The translations under genes were made by a program, and so were the position numbers. Positions 17,473-27,273 of a stretch of DNA of 64,000 nucleotides are shown here, one piece after another. Position 1 is the stretch's first letter, and each line of letters starts with the position of its first letter. The notes under the pieces were generated by a model, which saw nothing but the letters and a program-made list of their open reading frames with translations, was not told the DNA's origin and did not search any database. Source of the stretch: Terrimonas pollutisoli (lineage in GTDB: Bacteria; Bacteroidota; Bacteroidia; Chitinophagales; Chitinophagaceae); the NCBI RefSeq assembly GCF_029360765.1, contig NZ_JARKNA010000017.1, positions 62,001 to 126,000 of the forward strand, in the 5' to 3' direction.

Positions 17473-17540
17473 TCCTGCATCTTTAATTTTTAGCTCGATT
17501 GGAAACTAACCTGATTTTTTTGCACTTGCACTCAACTTTT

Positions 17541-20500
17541 TTAAACTGTTTCAGGTGCCGGCTGTTGTGCAACGATTGCCTCCTCCTCTTTAATGGGATA
17601 CAATTTTTCCATCTCACTCTTTTGTTTTTTGGTGGACATGTAAGTGTACATGGCCGGCAAAATAAACAAGGTTAATATTAATGAGAATAAAATACCTCCT
17701 ACAATCACAACGCCAAGGGGTATACGGCTGGTAGCTGCTGCTCCTAATGACAAAGCGAGGGGAAGTGCACCCAATGACATGGCAAGGCTTGTCATGAGAA
17801 TCGGGCGAAGGCGTTGCGTGGCTGAATAGATGGCTGCTTCCATTTTTCTCATGCCCTTCATTCGATTTTGGTTGGCAAATTCGACGATAAGGATGCCGTT
17901 TTTTGTCACCAGGCCTATAAGCATAATCATGCCGATTTGTGAAAATATGTTCAGCGTATGTCCAAATAGCCACAAGGTCAACACGGCGCCGGCGATAGCC
18001 AAGGGAACGGTGATCATAATGATAAGCGGATCGATAAAGCTTTCAAATTGCGCAGCAAGAATTAAAAAGATCAAACCGAGCGCCAATAAGAATGCAAAGC
18101 TGGTGTTGCTGCTGCTTTCGGCAAAGTCACGGGATGATCCCGATAAAGAAGTGGCAAAGCTTTCATCCAATAGTTTGTTCGCAATAGCTTCCATTTCTTT
18201 AATACCATCGCCAATGGTTTTACCGGGAGCCAGCCCGGCGGAAACGGTGGCTGATTTATACCTGTTGAAGTGATAAATGGTAGGAGGTGTGTTGGATTCC
18301 TGGACCGTCACAAGGTTATCCATACTGATCATTTCTCCGCGATTGTTACGGACAAATAGTGTTTTGAGATCATCAGGATCATCCCTGTCTTTGCGGGCCA
18401 CCTGGCCCATTACCTGGTATTGCTTGCCGTCTTTGGTAAAATACCCCAACCGCCTGTTGCTATAAGCCAGCTGTAATGTTTCTGAAATATCACTGACACT
18501 TACACCCAGTTCACTTGCTTTCAGCCGGTCGATTGCTACACGTAGTTCAGGTTTATTGAATTTAAGATCCACATCTACCTGTTGCAATACAGCACTTTTG
18601 TTGGCTTCTTCTAAAAACTTTGGAAGTATCTGGGTGAGCTTCTCAAAATTGTTGTTTTGCAGTACAAATGAAACCGGTTGACCACCACGACGGTTTACTT
18701 GTATTGTCTGATCCTGGATGGCAAAAGCTCTTCCTTCGTTGTATTTGGGAAGATTGCGGTTGACCATGTTTACAATTTCTTCCTGCGAACGGGTTCTTTC
18801 TTTGGGATCAACTAACGTCACACGTACAAAGCCTGTATTGGCATTACCTGATCCGGAAAAGCCCGGTGAGGTTACGCTTAATACGGTAATTTTTTCAGGT
18901 ACGGAGTCAAGCATAAAGTTCGATAACCGGTCAACGTATTTATCCATGGCATCAAACGAGGTGCCTTCAGGTGCTGTCAGTTGCAAACGAAATTGGCTTC
19001 GGTCTTCCATGGGTGCCAATTCAGATTGAAGATTGGCGCCAATTAAAAATATTATGGCCACACAAGCGGCAACAATGATAAACGAAACCCAGCGAACCTT
19101 CATGAATTTGGTAAGAGCCTTTTGATACCCGTTTTCCATTCCCCTGAAGAACGGTTCTGTTTTCGTATAAAACCAGGAATGTTTATGAATATTCTTTTTG
19201 GTAAGCTTTACGTTCAATACGGGTGTAAGTGTAAGTGACACAAAAGCGGAAATCAATACTGCACCCGCGACTACTATTCCAAACTCACGGAATAAACTTC
19301 CAACGAAACCCTGCAGGAAGATAATAGGCAGAAACACTACCGCTAACGTGATAGAAGTAGCAATAACCGCAAAATAAATTTCCTTGGAACCTTCTTTTGC
19401 AGCCTGCCATTTACCCATGCCTTTTTCCATCTTTTTATAAATATTCTCCGTCACCACAATACCGTCATCTACCACGAGACCCGTAGCCAACACAATGGCC
19501 AGCAGGGAAAGTACATTGATGGTATAGCCCATCAAATACATAATAAAAAAGGCGCCGATCAAGGAAACGGGAATGTCAATTAATGGACGCAACGCAATGA
19601 GCCAGTCGCGGAAGAAAAGATAGATGATCAATACAACCAGAACTATTGCAATGATCAAGGTTTCTTCTACTTCCGATATGGATTTCTTGATAAACTTTGT
19701 CTGATCAAGCGCAATATTGATCTTAATATCTTCCGGAACATCTTTTTTTATTTGTTCCAGGCGTTTATAAAACTCATCCGATATTTCTACATAGTTAGAA
19801 CCTGGTTGAGGAACGATAGCCAGGGCAATCATCGGCACAGTACTTTCTTTTAATGCCGTTTCTTCATTTTCCGGGCCCAACACAACATCTCCAATGTCTT
19901 TTATTTTTATATCGGCACCATTGATGTTGCGGATGATTACATCATTAAAATCTTCTTCTGTGTTTAAGCGGCCAAAAGTGCGGACAGTTAATTCTGTTGC
20001 GTTGCCGGATATTTTTCCCGAAGGCAGCTCGACATTTTCACGAAGCAATGCAGTTTGCACATCGCCGGGAGTCAAACCAAATCCTGTCAATTTTGCGGGG
20101 TCGATCCAAATCCGCATGGCATATCTTTTTTCACCCCATATCTGGATGCCACTTACACCGGGAATGGTTTGCAATCTTTCTACCAGGACATTATTGGCAT
20201 ATTCAGTTATCTGCAATTGATTACGGGTGTTGCTCTGCACCGTCATGGATAGAATGGCATCGGAGCTTGCATCCGCCTTTGAAACTACGGGTGGCGCTTC
20301 CAGGTCTGGAGGCAGGGATCGCTGCGCCTGTGACACTTTATCCCTTACGTCATTGGCAGCAGCTTCCAGGTCAATACCTAAGTCAAATTCAACATTGATA
20401 TTACTGGTTCCGTTACTGCTTGAAGAGGTAATATTTTTGATGCCGGCTATGCCGTTGATGGCTTTTTCGAGGGGTTCGGTGATCTGCGTTTCAATAATAT

Positions 20501-20669
20501 CCGCATTGGCACCCGCATAGGAAGTACGAACACTGATATTGGGCGGATCGATGGCCGGATAATCCCGTATTCCCAAAAACTTGAACCCTATAACTCCAAA
20601 CACCACGATGATGATGTTCATCACGATAGCGAGCACAGGTCGTCTCAAACTTAACTCGGATATATTCAT
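17541..20669 (-). CDS. RND efflux permease (HAE1/AcrB type)
   Basis: 1042 residues. MNISELSLRRPVLAIVMNI opens the first helix and IRDYPAIDPPNISV the porter domain, a typical HAE1 pattern. GLVVDDGIVVTENIYKKM near residue 398 carries the proton-relay Asp pair; the second half has GLVTKNGILIVEFAN. Twelve transmembrane helices and two periplasmic loops are complete. A C-terminal cytoplasmic tail contains KKQKSEMEKLYPIKEEE. It forms a tripartite drug or metabolite efflux pump with the adaptor upstream and the TolC protein downstream. The gap to the adaptor gene is filled exactly by a MITE-like repeat, so its translation start directly abuts that element. Confidence 0.95.
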   Translation of the reverse strand: MNISELSLRRPVLAIVMNIIIVVFGVIGFKFLGIRDYPAIDPPNISVRTSYAGANADIIETQITEPLEKAINGIAGIKNITSSSSNGTSNINVEFDLGIDLEAAANDVRDKVSQAQRSLPPDLEAPPVVSKADASSDAILSMTVQSNTRNQLQITEYANNVLVERLQTIPGVSGIQIWGEKRYAMRIWIDPAKLTGFGLTPGDVQTALLRENVELPSGKISGNATELTVRTFGRLNTEEDFNDVIIRNINGADIKIKDIGDVVLGPENEETALKESTVPMIALAIVPQPGSNYVEISDEFYKRLEQIKKDVPEDIKINIALDQTKFIKKSISEVEETLIIAIVLVVLIIYLFFRDWLIALRPLIDIPVSLIGAFFIMYLMGYTINVLSLLAIVLATGLVVDDGIVVTENIYKKMEKGMGKWQAAKEGSKEIYFAVIATSITLAVVFLPIIFLQGFVGSLFREFGIVVAGAVLISAFVSLTLTPVLNVKLTKKNIHKHSWFYTKTEPFFRGMENGYQKALTKFMKVRWVSFIIVAACVAIIFLIGANLQSELAPMEDRSQFRLQLTAPEGTSFDAMDKYVDRLSNFMLDSVPEKITVLSVTSPGFSGSGNANTGFVRVTLVDPKERTRSQEEIVNMVNRNLPKYNEGRAFAIQDQTIQVNRRGGQPVSFVLQNNNFEKLTQILPKFLEEANKSAVLQQVDVDLKFNKPELRVAIDRLKASELGVSVSDISETLQLAYSNRRLGYFTKDGKQYQVMGQVARKDRDDPDDLKTLFVRNNRGEMISMDNLVTVQESNTPPTIYHFNRYKSATVSAGLAPGKTIGDGIKEMEAIANKLLDESFATSLSGSSRDFAESSSNTSFAFLLALGLIFLILAAQFESFIDPLIIMITVPLAIAGAVLTLWLFGHTLNIFSQIGMIMLIGLVTKNGILIVEFANQNRMKGMRKMEAAIYSATQRLRPILMTSLAMSLGALPLALSLGAAATSRIPLGVVIVGGILFSLILTLFILPAMYTYMSTKKQKSEMEKLYPIKEEEAIVAQQPAPETV

Positions 20670-20670
20670 G

Positions 20671-20804
20671 CCCCTGGCCCCTAAAGGGGAGTTTAAAAAT
20701 TAATAAAATGGTTACGTTCCAATAAACACCCGACCCGCTGAACAGAAGCAACTGTTTATGAGGTCAGACTCTTCAAAGCCCCCTTTAGGGGGTTTGGGGG
20801 TTTA
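20671..20804. mobile_element. MITE-like element A with CCCCTAAAGGGG ends
   Basis: The left end CCCCTGGCCCCTAAAGGGG (20671-20689) and the right end CCCCCTTTAGGGGGTTTGGGGG (20779-20800) are inverted copies of one GC-rich terminal motif around about 90 AT-rich bases. The element runs from the RND start codon to the adaptor stop; its right end encodes the last adaptor residues (NPQTP-stop). Related elements lie at 30463-30629 and 46294-46463. No transposase is nearby. I do not know a name for the family. Confidence 0.7.
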
Positions 20805-21861
20805 CTATCTTGTTGATCCTGATTTTTCCTTCCGGTCTTAAACTTAATAATCCGGTGACCACCACGGTATCGCCTGCTTTTAATCCCTCCGTTATTTGTA
20901 CCCTGGCAGAATCCCGGATACCGGTTATAACGTCCTTAAAAGTTGCTACTCCGTTATTATAAAGAATTACTTTTTTGCCCCTTGCCTGCGGTAGTACTGC
21001 CTGCGTAGGAACTAAGATTGTGTTAGGGTTGGGGTCAAATGATAATTTCACCTTGGCAAATGCACCCGGTAAAAGTTTATCATCTTTAGTCTGAACGATT
21101 GATCTTACTTTCAAACTACGGGTATTTTCGGCCACGGCTGATTCCGTTGCCACCACTTTGGCGTTGTAAGTTTTTGATGACCCCTCATAAGTGAAATTTA
21201 CAATCTGGCCGATCTTGATTTGTCCTGTATATTTTTCAGGAACTGTAAAGTCAAGTTTCAATTGCCCGGTTTGATTAATCACAGCAATGATACTGGCCGG
21301 CGTAACATAAGCACCCGGGCTGATATTCTTCAAGCCTAGTTTACCATTGAAGGGTGCCCTGATTTCTGTTTTTGAAATATCTGTTCGAATAATTTCGATG
21401 TCAGCATTGATATTATTTACATTCAATAAGCTGGCATCATAATCTGCTTTGCTAATGCCTTGTATTTTTAGTAGCTGGGCCGAACGTTCCTCGTTGGTTT
21501 TTGCAATCTGCAGCTGTACCTGCAATTTTTTTAACTGTGCCTGCAGATCGGCATCATACAGTTTAGCAATCAAAGCCCCCTTCGCTACCTGTCTTCCCTC
21601 GGCCACATTGAGTCGGACAATCCGACCCGATACTTCCGGATGTATTTCTGTTGTTTCGTTGGCAATTACGGAACCGGGCACTTCAATGTTTTCGGCAAAG
21701 GGTTCTGTTTTTACAATATAAGCATCTACGGCCATCACCATCTGTTGACGGGTAGCAGCACCCGGCCTGGGCTCATCTTTTTTACTTTTTGCACTGCAAC
21801 CAGCTAAAAGAAGAAGGGCAAATGCTATGAAATAATTCCGTACCAATACAGTTTTTCTCAC
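20785..21861 (-). CDS. RND efflux periplasmic adaptor (MFP) lipoprotein
   Basis: 358 residues from a GTG start. The signal has a lipobox (FALLLLAGC) and so the protein should be a membrane-anchored periplasmic adaptor. Lipoyl halves are visible as VSGRIVRLNVAEGRQVAKG and IRAPFNGKLGLKNISPGAYV, flanking a coiled-coil hairpin (LQAQLKKLQVQLQIAKTNEE). The membrane-proximal end is GLKAGDTVVVTGLLSLRPEGK. It links the downstream RND pump to TolC. The last five codons and the stop lie within a repetitive MITE-like end, so the C-terminus was probably altered by the insertion. The ATG-less start is inferred from the signal peptide. Confidence 0.92.
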   Translation of the reverse strand: MRKTVLVRNYFIAFALLLLAGCSAKSKKDEPRPGAATRQQMVMAVDAYIVKTEPFAENIEVPGSVIANETTEIHPEVSGRIVRLNVAEGRQVAKGALIAKLYDADLQAQLKKLQVQLQIAKTNEERSAQLLKIQGISKADYDASLLNVNNINADIEIIRTDISKTEIRAPFNGKLGLKNISPGAYVTPASIIAVINQTGQLKLDFTVPEKYTGQIKIGQIVNFTYEGSSKTYNAKVVATESAVAENTRSLKVRSIVQTKDDKLLPGAFAKVKLSFDPNPNTILVPTQAVLPQARGKKVILYNNGVATFKDVITGIRDSARVQITEGLKAGDTVVVTGLLSLRPEGKIRINKIVNPQTP

Positions 21862-22020
21862 TTGTCGATTAATTTATATGTGGTTTTAGTTTCCTGTCAA
21901 TGAAAACAGTGAAAAATGAAAATAAATGAAACCAGGCTGCTATTGGACGCCAATGGTTTGCAATACATGCGGTGATAGTGTCTCCATGTATGAGCGGTTT
22001 TTAAAAAGGATAGAAGGTTG

Positions 22021-23142
22021 TCAGGATTTTGCCAGCAGGTTCCGTTTCACTTTATTGGATTGGTGCAGCAGATCCTGTTTTTCTTTACTTAAAATGGTGA
22101 CATGTCCCATCTTACGTCCCGGTTTGGTCTGCTTTTTTCCATATAAATGCACAAAGGCATTGTCAATTTTTAGCGTTTCTTCCAGTCCTTCATATTTTAC
22201 CTCCCCGCTGAATCCCTCTGCCCCGATGATATTTACCATAATGGAAGGGAGAATGGCGTCCGTATTTCCAAGGGGATAATTGAGCATCAGCCGCCAGAGC
22301 ATATCAAACTGCGAGCTGTAATGCGCTTCGATGGTATGGTGACCGCTATTGTGTACTCTCGGAGCGGTTTCATTCACGTATACTTCTCCTTTCTTATCGA
22401 TGAAGAGTTCGATAGCAAAAATGCCGGGGGACTTAAAATTTCTTACTACTGATAAAGCGATTGCCTCCACCTTCCACAAGGTTTTTTCATCGATTTCGGC
22501 AGGGCAGAGCTGGTAGTCGAGCAAGTTGAGGTCTTTATCAAATACCATTTCAACCGGAGGGTAAAGTGCCGTTTCTCCCTTTTCGTTGATGGCCACCATT
22601 TGCGCCACCTCTTTATGAATAAGCACCATTTTTTCCAACACAGCAGGTGCATCAAATCCTTTAGCGAGATCATCGGGGGTTTTTAACACCTGCACGCCTT
22701 TGCCATCATAACCACCTTCACCAATTTTATGTACCGCTGGCAAAAAGCCGGATTGCTCTTGCAGATCCTTCAGGTTTTGAGTGATGATGAACTCCGGTGA
22801 TGGAATCTCATGAGATTTATAGTATTCCTTTTGAAGAATTTTATTCTTGATTGTTTTTAGAACGGAAGGTTTTGGATACACTTTGAGGCCCTCAGCTTCC
22901 AGCTTTTCAAGTGCTTCTATATTTACATTTTCTATTTCGATGGTAATAGCATCAAGCTTTTTCCCAAAAGCATAGACGTCGTCAAAATTTTTGATATCGC
23001 CTTTGGTAAAATGATGACAAAGATGAGCGGCCGGGCATTCAGCATCGTTTTCTAACACAAATGTTTCAACGGGATAATTGGCTGCTGCCTGTAATAACAT
23101 TCTGCCCAATTGACCACCACCCAGGATACCTATTTTTAACAT
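22021..23142 (-). CDS. purK: 5-(carboxyamino)imidazole ribonucleotide synthase
   Basis: 373 residues, the usual PurK length. The N-terminal GILGGGQLGRML (residues 4-15) is the ATP-grasp pre-domain signature. The ATP-grasp core has KIGEGGYDGKGVQ and AIELFIDKKGEVYVNETAPRVHNSGH, where Glu and Asn bind metal-ATP. It makes N5-CAIR from AIR, ATP and bicarbonate, feeding PurE. A TATCTTTG box ends only four bases before the ATG, suggesting a leaderless or very short-leader transcript. The gene for the next enzyme, purE, is separated from it by an efflux operon on the same strand. Confidence 0.96.
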   Translation of the reverse strand: MLKIGILGGGQLGRMLLQAAANYPVETFVLENDAECPAAHLCHHFTKGDIKNFDDVYAFGKKLDAITIEIENVNIEALEKLEAEGLKVYPKPSVLKTIKNKILQKEYYKSHEIPSPEFIITQNLKDLQEQSGFLPAVHKIGEGGYDGKGVQVLKTPDDLAKGFDAPAVLEKMVLIHKEVAQMVAINEKGETALYPPVEMVFDKDLNLLDYQLCPAEIDEKTLWKVEAIALSVVRNFKSPGIFAIELFIDKKGEVYVNETAPRVHNSGHHTIEAHYSSQFDMLWRLMLNYPLGNTDAILPSIMVNIIGAEGFSGEVKYEGLEETLKIDNAFVHLYGKKQTKPGRKMGHVTILSKEKQDLLHQSNKVKRNLLAKS

Positions 23143-23146
23143 GGCG

Positions 23147-23154
23147 CAAAGATA
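23147..23154 (-). promoter_or_regulatory. -7 promoter box of purK (TATCTTTG)
   Basis: TATCTTTG matches the Bacteroidota -7 consensus TAnnTTTG and ends four bases before the purK ATG, so transcription would start at or beside the start codon. A -33 box is not obvious. Confidence 0.45.
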
Positions 23155-23387
23155 GGTTTCTGGGTTTTAGTTTCTTATTTCTGGTCAGCCTGTTCTAAAT
23201 TTGCTTTTAAATGCGACCCGATTTCCCATATAAACTCTTTCCGGATCATCGCACCAACTTCAACCTGCTGATGGAAACATTGGCCATGGATTCCCCAATC
23301 CGCCGCAGGCGGAGAGCTTAGGAAGCTTCCCGTAATGTGTCAATTTTTTAGATGTCCAAATTTATTATCACAACGAAAGCTTTAATC

Positions 23388-24518
23388 ATGTCCACAACAC
23401 TTGCAAATAAAACCGCAACGTCACAAACCGATTTCCTTCCCCTTGAAGGAACAGACTATGTAGAATTTTATGTTGGCAATGCCAAACAGGCGGCGCACTA
23501 TTATATTTCAGCGTTTGGTTTTCAGCCGTTGGCTTACTCCGGCCCCGAAACCGGTGATAAGGAAAAGGCCAGCTATGCAATTCGCCAGCACAAACTCACA
23601 TTTGTTTTAACCACAGCTTTGCGTCCCGGTAATGCTATAGCAGATCATATTTATAAACACGGAGACGGCGTAAAAGCATTGTCCCTACGGGTAAACGATG
23701 CTGCCAATGCCTGGGAGGAAACTACCAAACGCGGCGGTAAAAGTTATATGGAACCGCAAACGTTGAAAGATGAGTTTGGTGAAATTGTCATGAGCGGCAT
23801 TCATACATACGGCGACACGGTTCATCTATTTATTGAACGGAAAAATTATAGTGGACCATTTATGCCGGGTTATAAAGCCTGGAGTATTCCGCACTATAAA
23901 ACAGAAGATACCGGCTTATTATACGTCGATCATTGTGTGGGTAATGTTGATTGGAATGGAATGAACCCCTGGGTAAAATTTTATGAGGATGTGATGGGCT
24001 TCAAAAACATTCTCACTTTTGATGATGAAGATATCTCCACGGAATATTCAGCACTAATGAGCAAAGTGATGAGCAGTGGGAACGGATTTGTGAAATTTCC
24101 TATCAACGAACCGGCGGAGGGCAAGAAAAAATCGCAGGTGGAGGAATATCTTGAATTTTATCGCGGAGAAGGAGTGCAGCACGTAGCCCTGGCTACTAAC
24201 GACATTGTGAAAACAGTAAGGGACCTCATGAGCCGTGGCGTGGAATTTTTGCGGGTACCCACTACGTATTATGACGATTTATTGAGCAGGGTAGGAAAAA
24301 TTGATGAGGACCTGGAGCCTTTGAAGGAACTGGGAATTTTAGTGGACCGGGACAATGAGGGGTATCTGTTGCAATTATTTTCCAAACCGGTGGAGGACAG
24401 GCCCACGCTTTTCTTCGAGATAATCCAGCGAAAAGGCGCCAAAAGTTTTGGCAAGGGAAATTTTAAAGCACTGTTCGAAGCCATTGAAAGAGAGCAGGAA
24501 GCGAGAGGAAATTTGTGA
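23388..24518 (+). CDS. hpd: 4-hydroxyphenylpyruvate dioxygenase
   Basis: 376 residues from the ATG at 23388, chosen because the family starts near LPLEGTDYVEFYVGNAKQA; an in-frame start 12 codons upstream is possible. Two vicinal-oxygen-chelate domains are present. Fe(II) ligands are visible as His in YVDHCVGNVD (about 181), His in GVQHVALATND (about 264) and Glu in FFEIIQRKG (about 343). C-terminal SFGKGNFKALFEAIEREQ is the characteristic lid. It turns 4-hydroxyphenylpyruvate into homogentisate in tyrosine degradation. No homogentisate dioxygenase or fumarylacetoacetase gene is adjacent, so here it stands alone. Confidence 0.97.
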   Translation: MSTTLANKTATSQTDFLPLEGTDYVEFYVGNAKQAAHYYISAFGFQPLAYSGPETGDKEKASYAIRQHKLTFVLTTALRPGNAIADHIYKHGDGVKALSLRVNDAANAWEETTKRGGKSYMEPQTLKDEFGEIVMSGIHTYGDTVHLFIERKNYSGPFMPGYKAWSIPHYKTEDTGLLYVDHCVGNVDWNGMNPWVKFYEDVMGFKNILTFDDEDISTEYSALMSKVMSSGNGFVKFPINEPAEGKKKSQVEEYLEFYRGEGVQHVALATNDIVKTVRDLMSRGVEFLRVPTTYYDDLLSRVGKIDEDLEPLKELGILVDRDNEGYLLQLFSKPVEDRPTLFFEIIQRKGAKSFGKGNFKALFEAIEREQEARGNL

Positions 24519-24599
24519 GACAAGAGTTCTGAGTTAGGAGGCCGGAAGCCGGAAATTTAAACCGCCAGACTGGTTCAGAAATTACGAAGTATAAATCGG

Positions 24600-24672
24600 G
24601 TCAGAAGCCGGACAGTAGTTGTTAACATTTATCCAGATGTCTTAACAACTCCGGTTTCTGACTTCTTTTTTT
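24600..24672 (+). terminator. Imperfect hairpin with T-tract after hpd
   Basis: GTCAGAAGCCGGA and GTTGTTAA on the left pair with TTAACAAC and TCCGGTTTCTGAC on the right (24600-24661), followed by CTTCTTTTTTT. It can terminate the hpd transcript. Related GCCGGAAGCCGGAA motifs just upstream suggest a small repetitive element. Confidence 0.55.
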
Positions 24673-24746
24673 GCCCCTTATCTTTACAACACTATCTGCT
24701 GCGGGAAATAAACAAGTTTTAAGATCGTTAAAGTATAAGGAAGAAT

Positions 24747-25922
24747 ATGAAAAACCTTGTGCATACATTTTTTTGTTTGATTTTTTTTGTAGCCGTAGCC
24801 ACGGCACAACCTTCCTATCGCAGTGGTACTTCTTATACCAACTTCATCGACTATCAAAAAACATTTCCCCGTCCTGACGAATCATTCAGGCGTAAAGAAG
24901 ATACGCTGCAAAAGCAGTTTGAAGCAAAAAAATTGGTATGGCCCGCCAAATACGTTTATATCCGCTCTTTCAAATATGACAGCCAATTAGAAGTATGGGT
25001 GAAAGACGAACTGAAAGATCCATTTAAACTTTTTAAAACCTATAAAGTTTGTGCACTGGCAGGAACACTCGGGCCAAAAAGATTGGAAGGAGACTACCAG
25101 GTGCCGGAAGGATTTTATTATATCAACGAATTCAATCCCCGCAGCCAATATTATCTTTCGTTGGGTATTAATTATCCAAATGTTTCCGATAAAATTTTAA
25201 GTGACTCCCTACGCCCCGGCAGTGCTATTTATATCCATGGCAGTTGTGTAACAGTGGGCTGTATTCCTGTTACTGATCAGCAGATTGATGAATTGTATAT
25301 CCTTGCGGCACATGCCAAGAACCAGGGGCAGGATTATATACCGGTACATATTTTCCCGATTCGCTATAATGTTGCCAGGAGTGTTCGCTACCTGGAAAAT
25401 TTGACAAAGGATGATAACTACCTGAAAAGATTTGCTGCAAGGCTGGAAGAGGCATTTAACTATTTTGAAAAATACAAACAGCTTCCTGTTGTGTTGATAA
25501 ATGAGAAGGGTGAATACACAATCAACGGAGCGCCGGTCAAAAAAGTAAACGAGCCTAAAGCTAAAAGAACTCCTGTAACTCATCGCACAAGAAATATCAC
25601 AGGATTGGTGGAAGCGGTACACGAATGGCCTCAATTTCCCGGTGGTGGTGATGCGTTCATGAAATACCTTGAAAACCTTGGAGCTGAAATGCTGCCGGTT
25701 TTGCCGGAGGGAATCACCAAGGCTTATGTCCAGGTTGAATTCATTGTTGATAAGGATGGAACGCCTACCAACTTCAAAGTGTTGAAGGGAATGAGCGACG
25801 ACGACTTTAACGATGAATTGATCAGGCGCATGGAAAAAATGCCTGTATGGAAACCCGCCATTTTACACGATAAGCCGGTGCCCAAAAAAATGATCCAGAC
25901 GATTACGGTGGGAGCGGAATAG
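24747..25922 (+). CDS. YafK-type L,D-transpeptidase fused to a TonB C-terminal domain
   Basis: 391 residues. A signal peptide (MKNLVHTFFCLIFFVAVATAQ) directs export. Residues about 40-230 are an L,D-transpeptidase catalytic domain of the ErfK/YafK type: YIHGSCVTVGCIPVTD holds the catalytic His and Cys (HG...S-x-x-x-GC). The C-terminal 100 residues read VQVEFIVDKDGTPTNFKV followed by MPVWKPA, the TonB/Gram-negative energy-transducer C-terminal fold. The enzyme should remodel peptidoglycan crosslinks or attach proteins to the wall. The added TonB-type domain could anchor it to an outer-membrane or peptidoglycan partner, which is inference. It is monocistronic, with convergent lysC downstream. 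Confidence 0.85.
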   Translation: MKNLVHTFFCLIFFVAVATAQPSYRSGTSYTNFIDYQKTFPRPDESFRRKEDTLQKQFEAKKLVWPAKYVYIRSFKYDSQLEVWVKDELKDPFKLFKTYKVCALAGTLGPKRLEGDYQVPEGFYYINEFNPRSQYYLSLGINYPNVSDKILSDSLRPGSAIYIHGSCVTVGCIPVTDQQIDELYILAAHAKNQGQDYIPVHIFPIRYNVARSVRYLENLTKDDNYLKRFAARLEEAFNYFEKYKQLPVVLINEKGEYTINGAPVKKVNEPKAKRTPVTHRTRNITGLVEAVHEWPQFPGGGDAFMKYLENLGAEMLPVLPEGITKAYVQVEFIVDKDGTPTNFKVLKGMSDDDFNDELIRRMEKMPVWKPAILHDKPVPKKMIQTITVGAE

Positions 25923-26010
25923 TGCACTTCATCAGGCTCAGGATAAAAGGGAGAAGTGAATAGTGAAAAGTGAAATCCTACTCCCCACTCGCCATTCCCA
26001 TTTACTAAAA

Positions 26011-27273
26011 TTATTGCAACAACGCCTGTATTGTTTCAGGTGTTTGCTGACGCAGCAAAATTGTTTTCCCATTCGTTAATTTTTCAAAATAATCGCCGGT
26101 ATAATGACGGATAGTGAGCAGCGACAAGTCTTTTGTTACCTGCACATCGAAAATTTCCGAGGCACCCAATGCCAGCTTTTCTATTTTTTCTCGCTGGTCG
26201 TCTAGGACACATACAAAGCTGATAGCACCATTTTGTGTGAGGTTTGGTTTTAATTTTAAATTTTCGAAGAGATGATACAGATGTCCGACGTGATGCTCTC
26301 CCACGAAAGAGAAATCTTTTGAATTCAATTGCAGCATTACCTGCTTTTCCTTTAAGACAATAATAGGTGGCAGGTGTTTCAATGATTGTTTGTGTATGAT
26401 AGTTCCCTCCAGCGAAGGATTCAGAAAACATTTTACATAGAGAGGGATGCCTTTATTTTCGAGTGGCTTAATAGTTTTGGGGTGAATGACCTGTGCTCCG
26501 TAATAAGCCATTTCTATCACCTCATCATAATTTAGCTCGTGGATAGGTTGCGCCTCAGGAAATTTTTTAGGATCAGCATTCATGACACTCTCCACATCTT
26601 TCCAGATGGTTTGACTTTCCGCATCCAGCATACTCGCAAAAACGGCGGCTGTATAATCACTTCCTTCGCGGCCAAGTGTAGTACTTTCATTTTCGTCAGT
26701 AGCGCCGATGAATCCTTGTGTCAGAACAATGGTAGGATTGTTTAATTCAGGTAAAATGAATTCACGGACTTTATTGCTGGTAAATTCCCAATCGATATTG
26801 GCGTCACGGAAATTATCATCGGTTCGGATAATATCTCTTACATCCATCCACTTGTTAGGAACACCTGTCTCATTCAGGTAGTGACTTACGATAGCAGTGG
26901 ATAAAAGTTCTCCGACACAAACAACCTGGTCATAGTAATAATCGTATTCACGAACGGGCTTGTCATGCAGCATCCATTCAACTTCCGTAAAAAAATCTTT
27001 TAATTGTTGTTCGCAGGCGAGGGCATTAGTAACCAATAAATAATTAGCTGTTGTTGTATGCTGTTGCTTTACCTGCTCAAATAACTGCAATGCCTCTTCC
27101 TTGTTGCCCTCAAAAAAAGCCTGTACCACCTTTTCCAGCGCATTGGTGGTTTTGCCCATAGCAGAAATAACCACGAGGAGTTTTTCGTCGGAATATTGTT
27201 TCAATATTTCACCAACGCTTTTGATCCGGTCAACACTATTTACTGATGCTCCGCCAAATTTGAAGATCTTCAT
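26011..27273 (-). CDS. lysC: Aspartate kinase
   Basis: About 420 residues from the ATG that begins MKIFKFGGASV; an in-frame start 12 codons upstream would add a non-conserved leader. KFGGASV (residues 4-10) is the aspartokinase nucleotide signature, and TLGREGSDYTAAVFA binds aspartate/ATP. The C-terminal part (DFSFVGEHHVGHLYHLFENL and following) corresponds to degenerate ACT regulatory domains. It phosphorylates aspartate, the first step to lysine, threonine, methionine and diaminopimelate. It is monofunctional: no homoserine dehydrogenase domain is fused. It is divergently arranged with fbp across about 140 bases. Confidence 0.93.
   Translation of the reverse strand: MKIFKFGGASVNSVDRIKSVGEILKQYSDEKLLVVISAMGKTTNALEKVVQAFFEGNKEEALQLFEQVKQQHTTTANYLLVTNALACEQQLKDFFTEVEWMLHDKPVREYDYYYDQVVCVGELLSTAIVSHYLNETGVPNKWMDVRDIIRTDDNFRDANIDWEFTSNKVREFILPELNNPTIVLTQGFIGATDENESTTLGREGSDYTAAVFASMLDAESQTIWKDVESVMNADPKKFPEAQPIHELNYDEVIEMAYYGAQVIHPKTIKPLENKGIPLYVKCFLNPSLEGTIIHKQSLKHLPPIIVLKEKQVMLQLNSKDFSFVGEHHVGHLYHLFENLKLKPNLTQNGAISFVCVLDDQREKIEKLALGASEIFDVQVTKDLSLLTIRHYTGDYFEKLTNGKTILLRQQTPETIQALLQ

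Noticed and set aside
23295..23330. Palindrome CCGCCGCAGGCGG before hpd
   Set aside because: Short isolated GC palindrome, probably a generic repeat fragment; no second arm, promoter or gene link could be shown.
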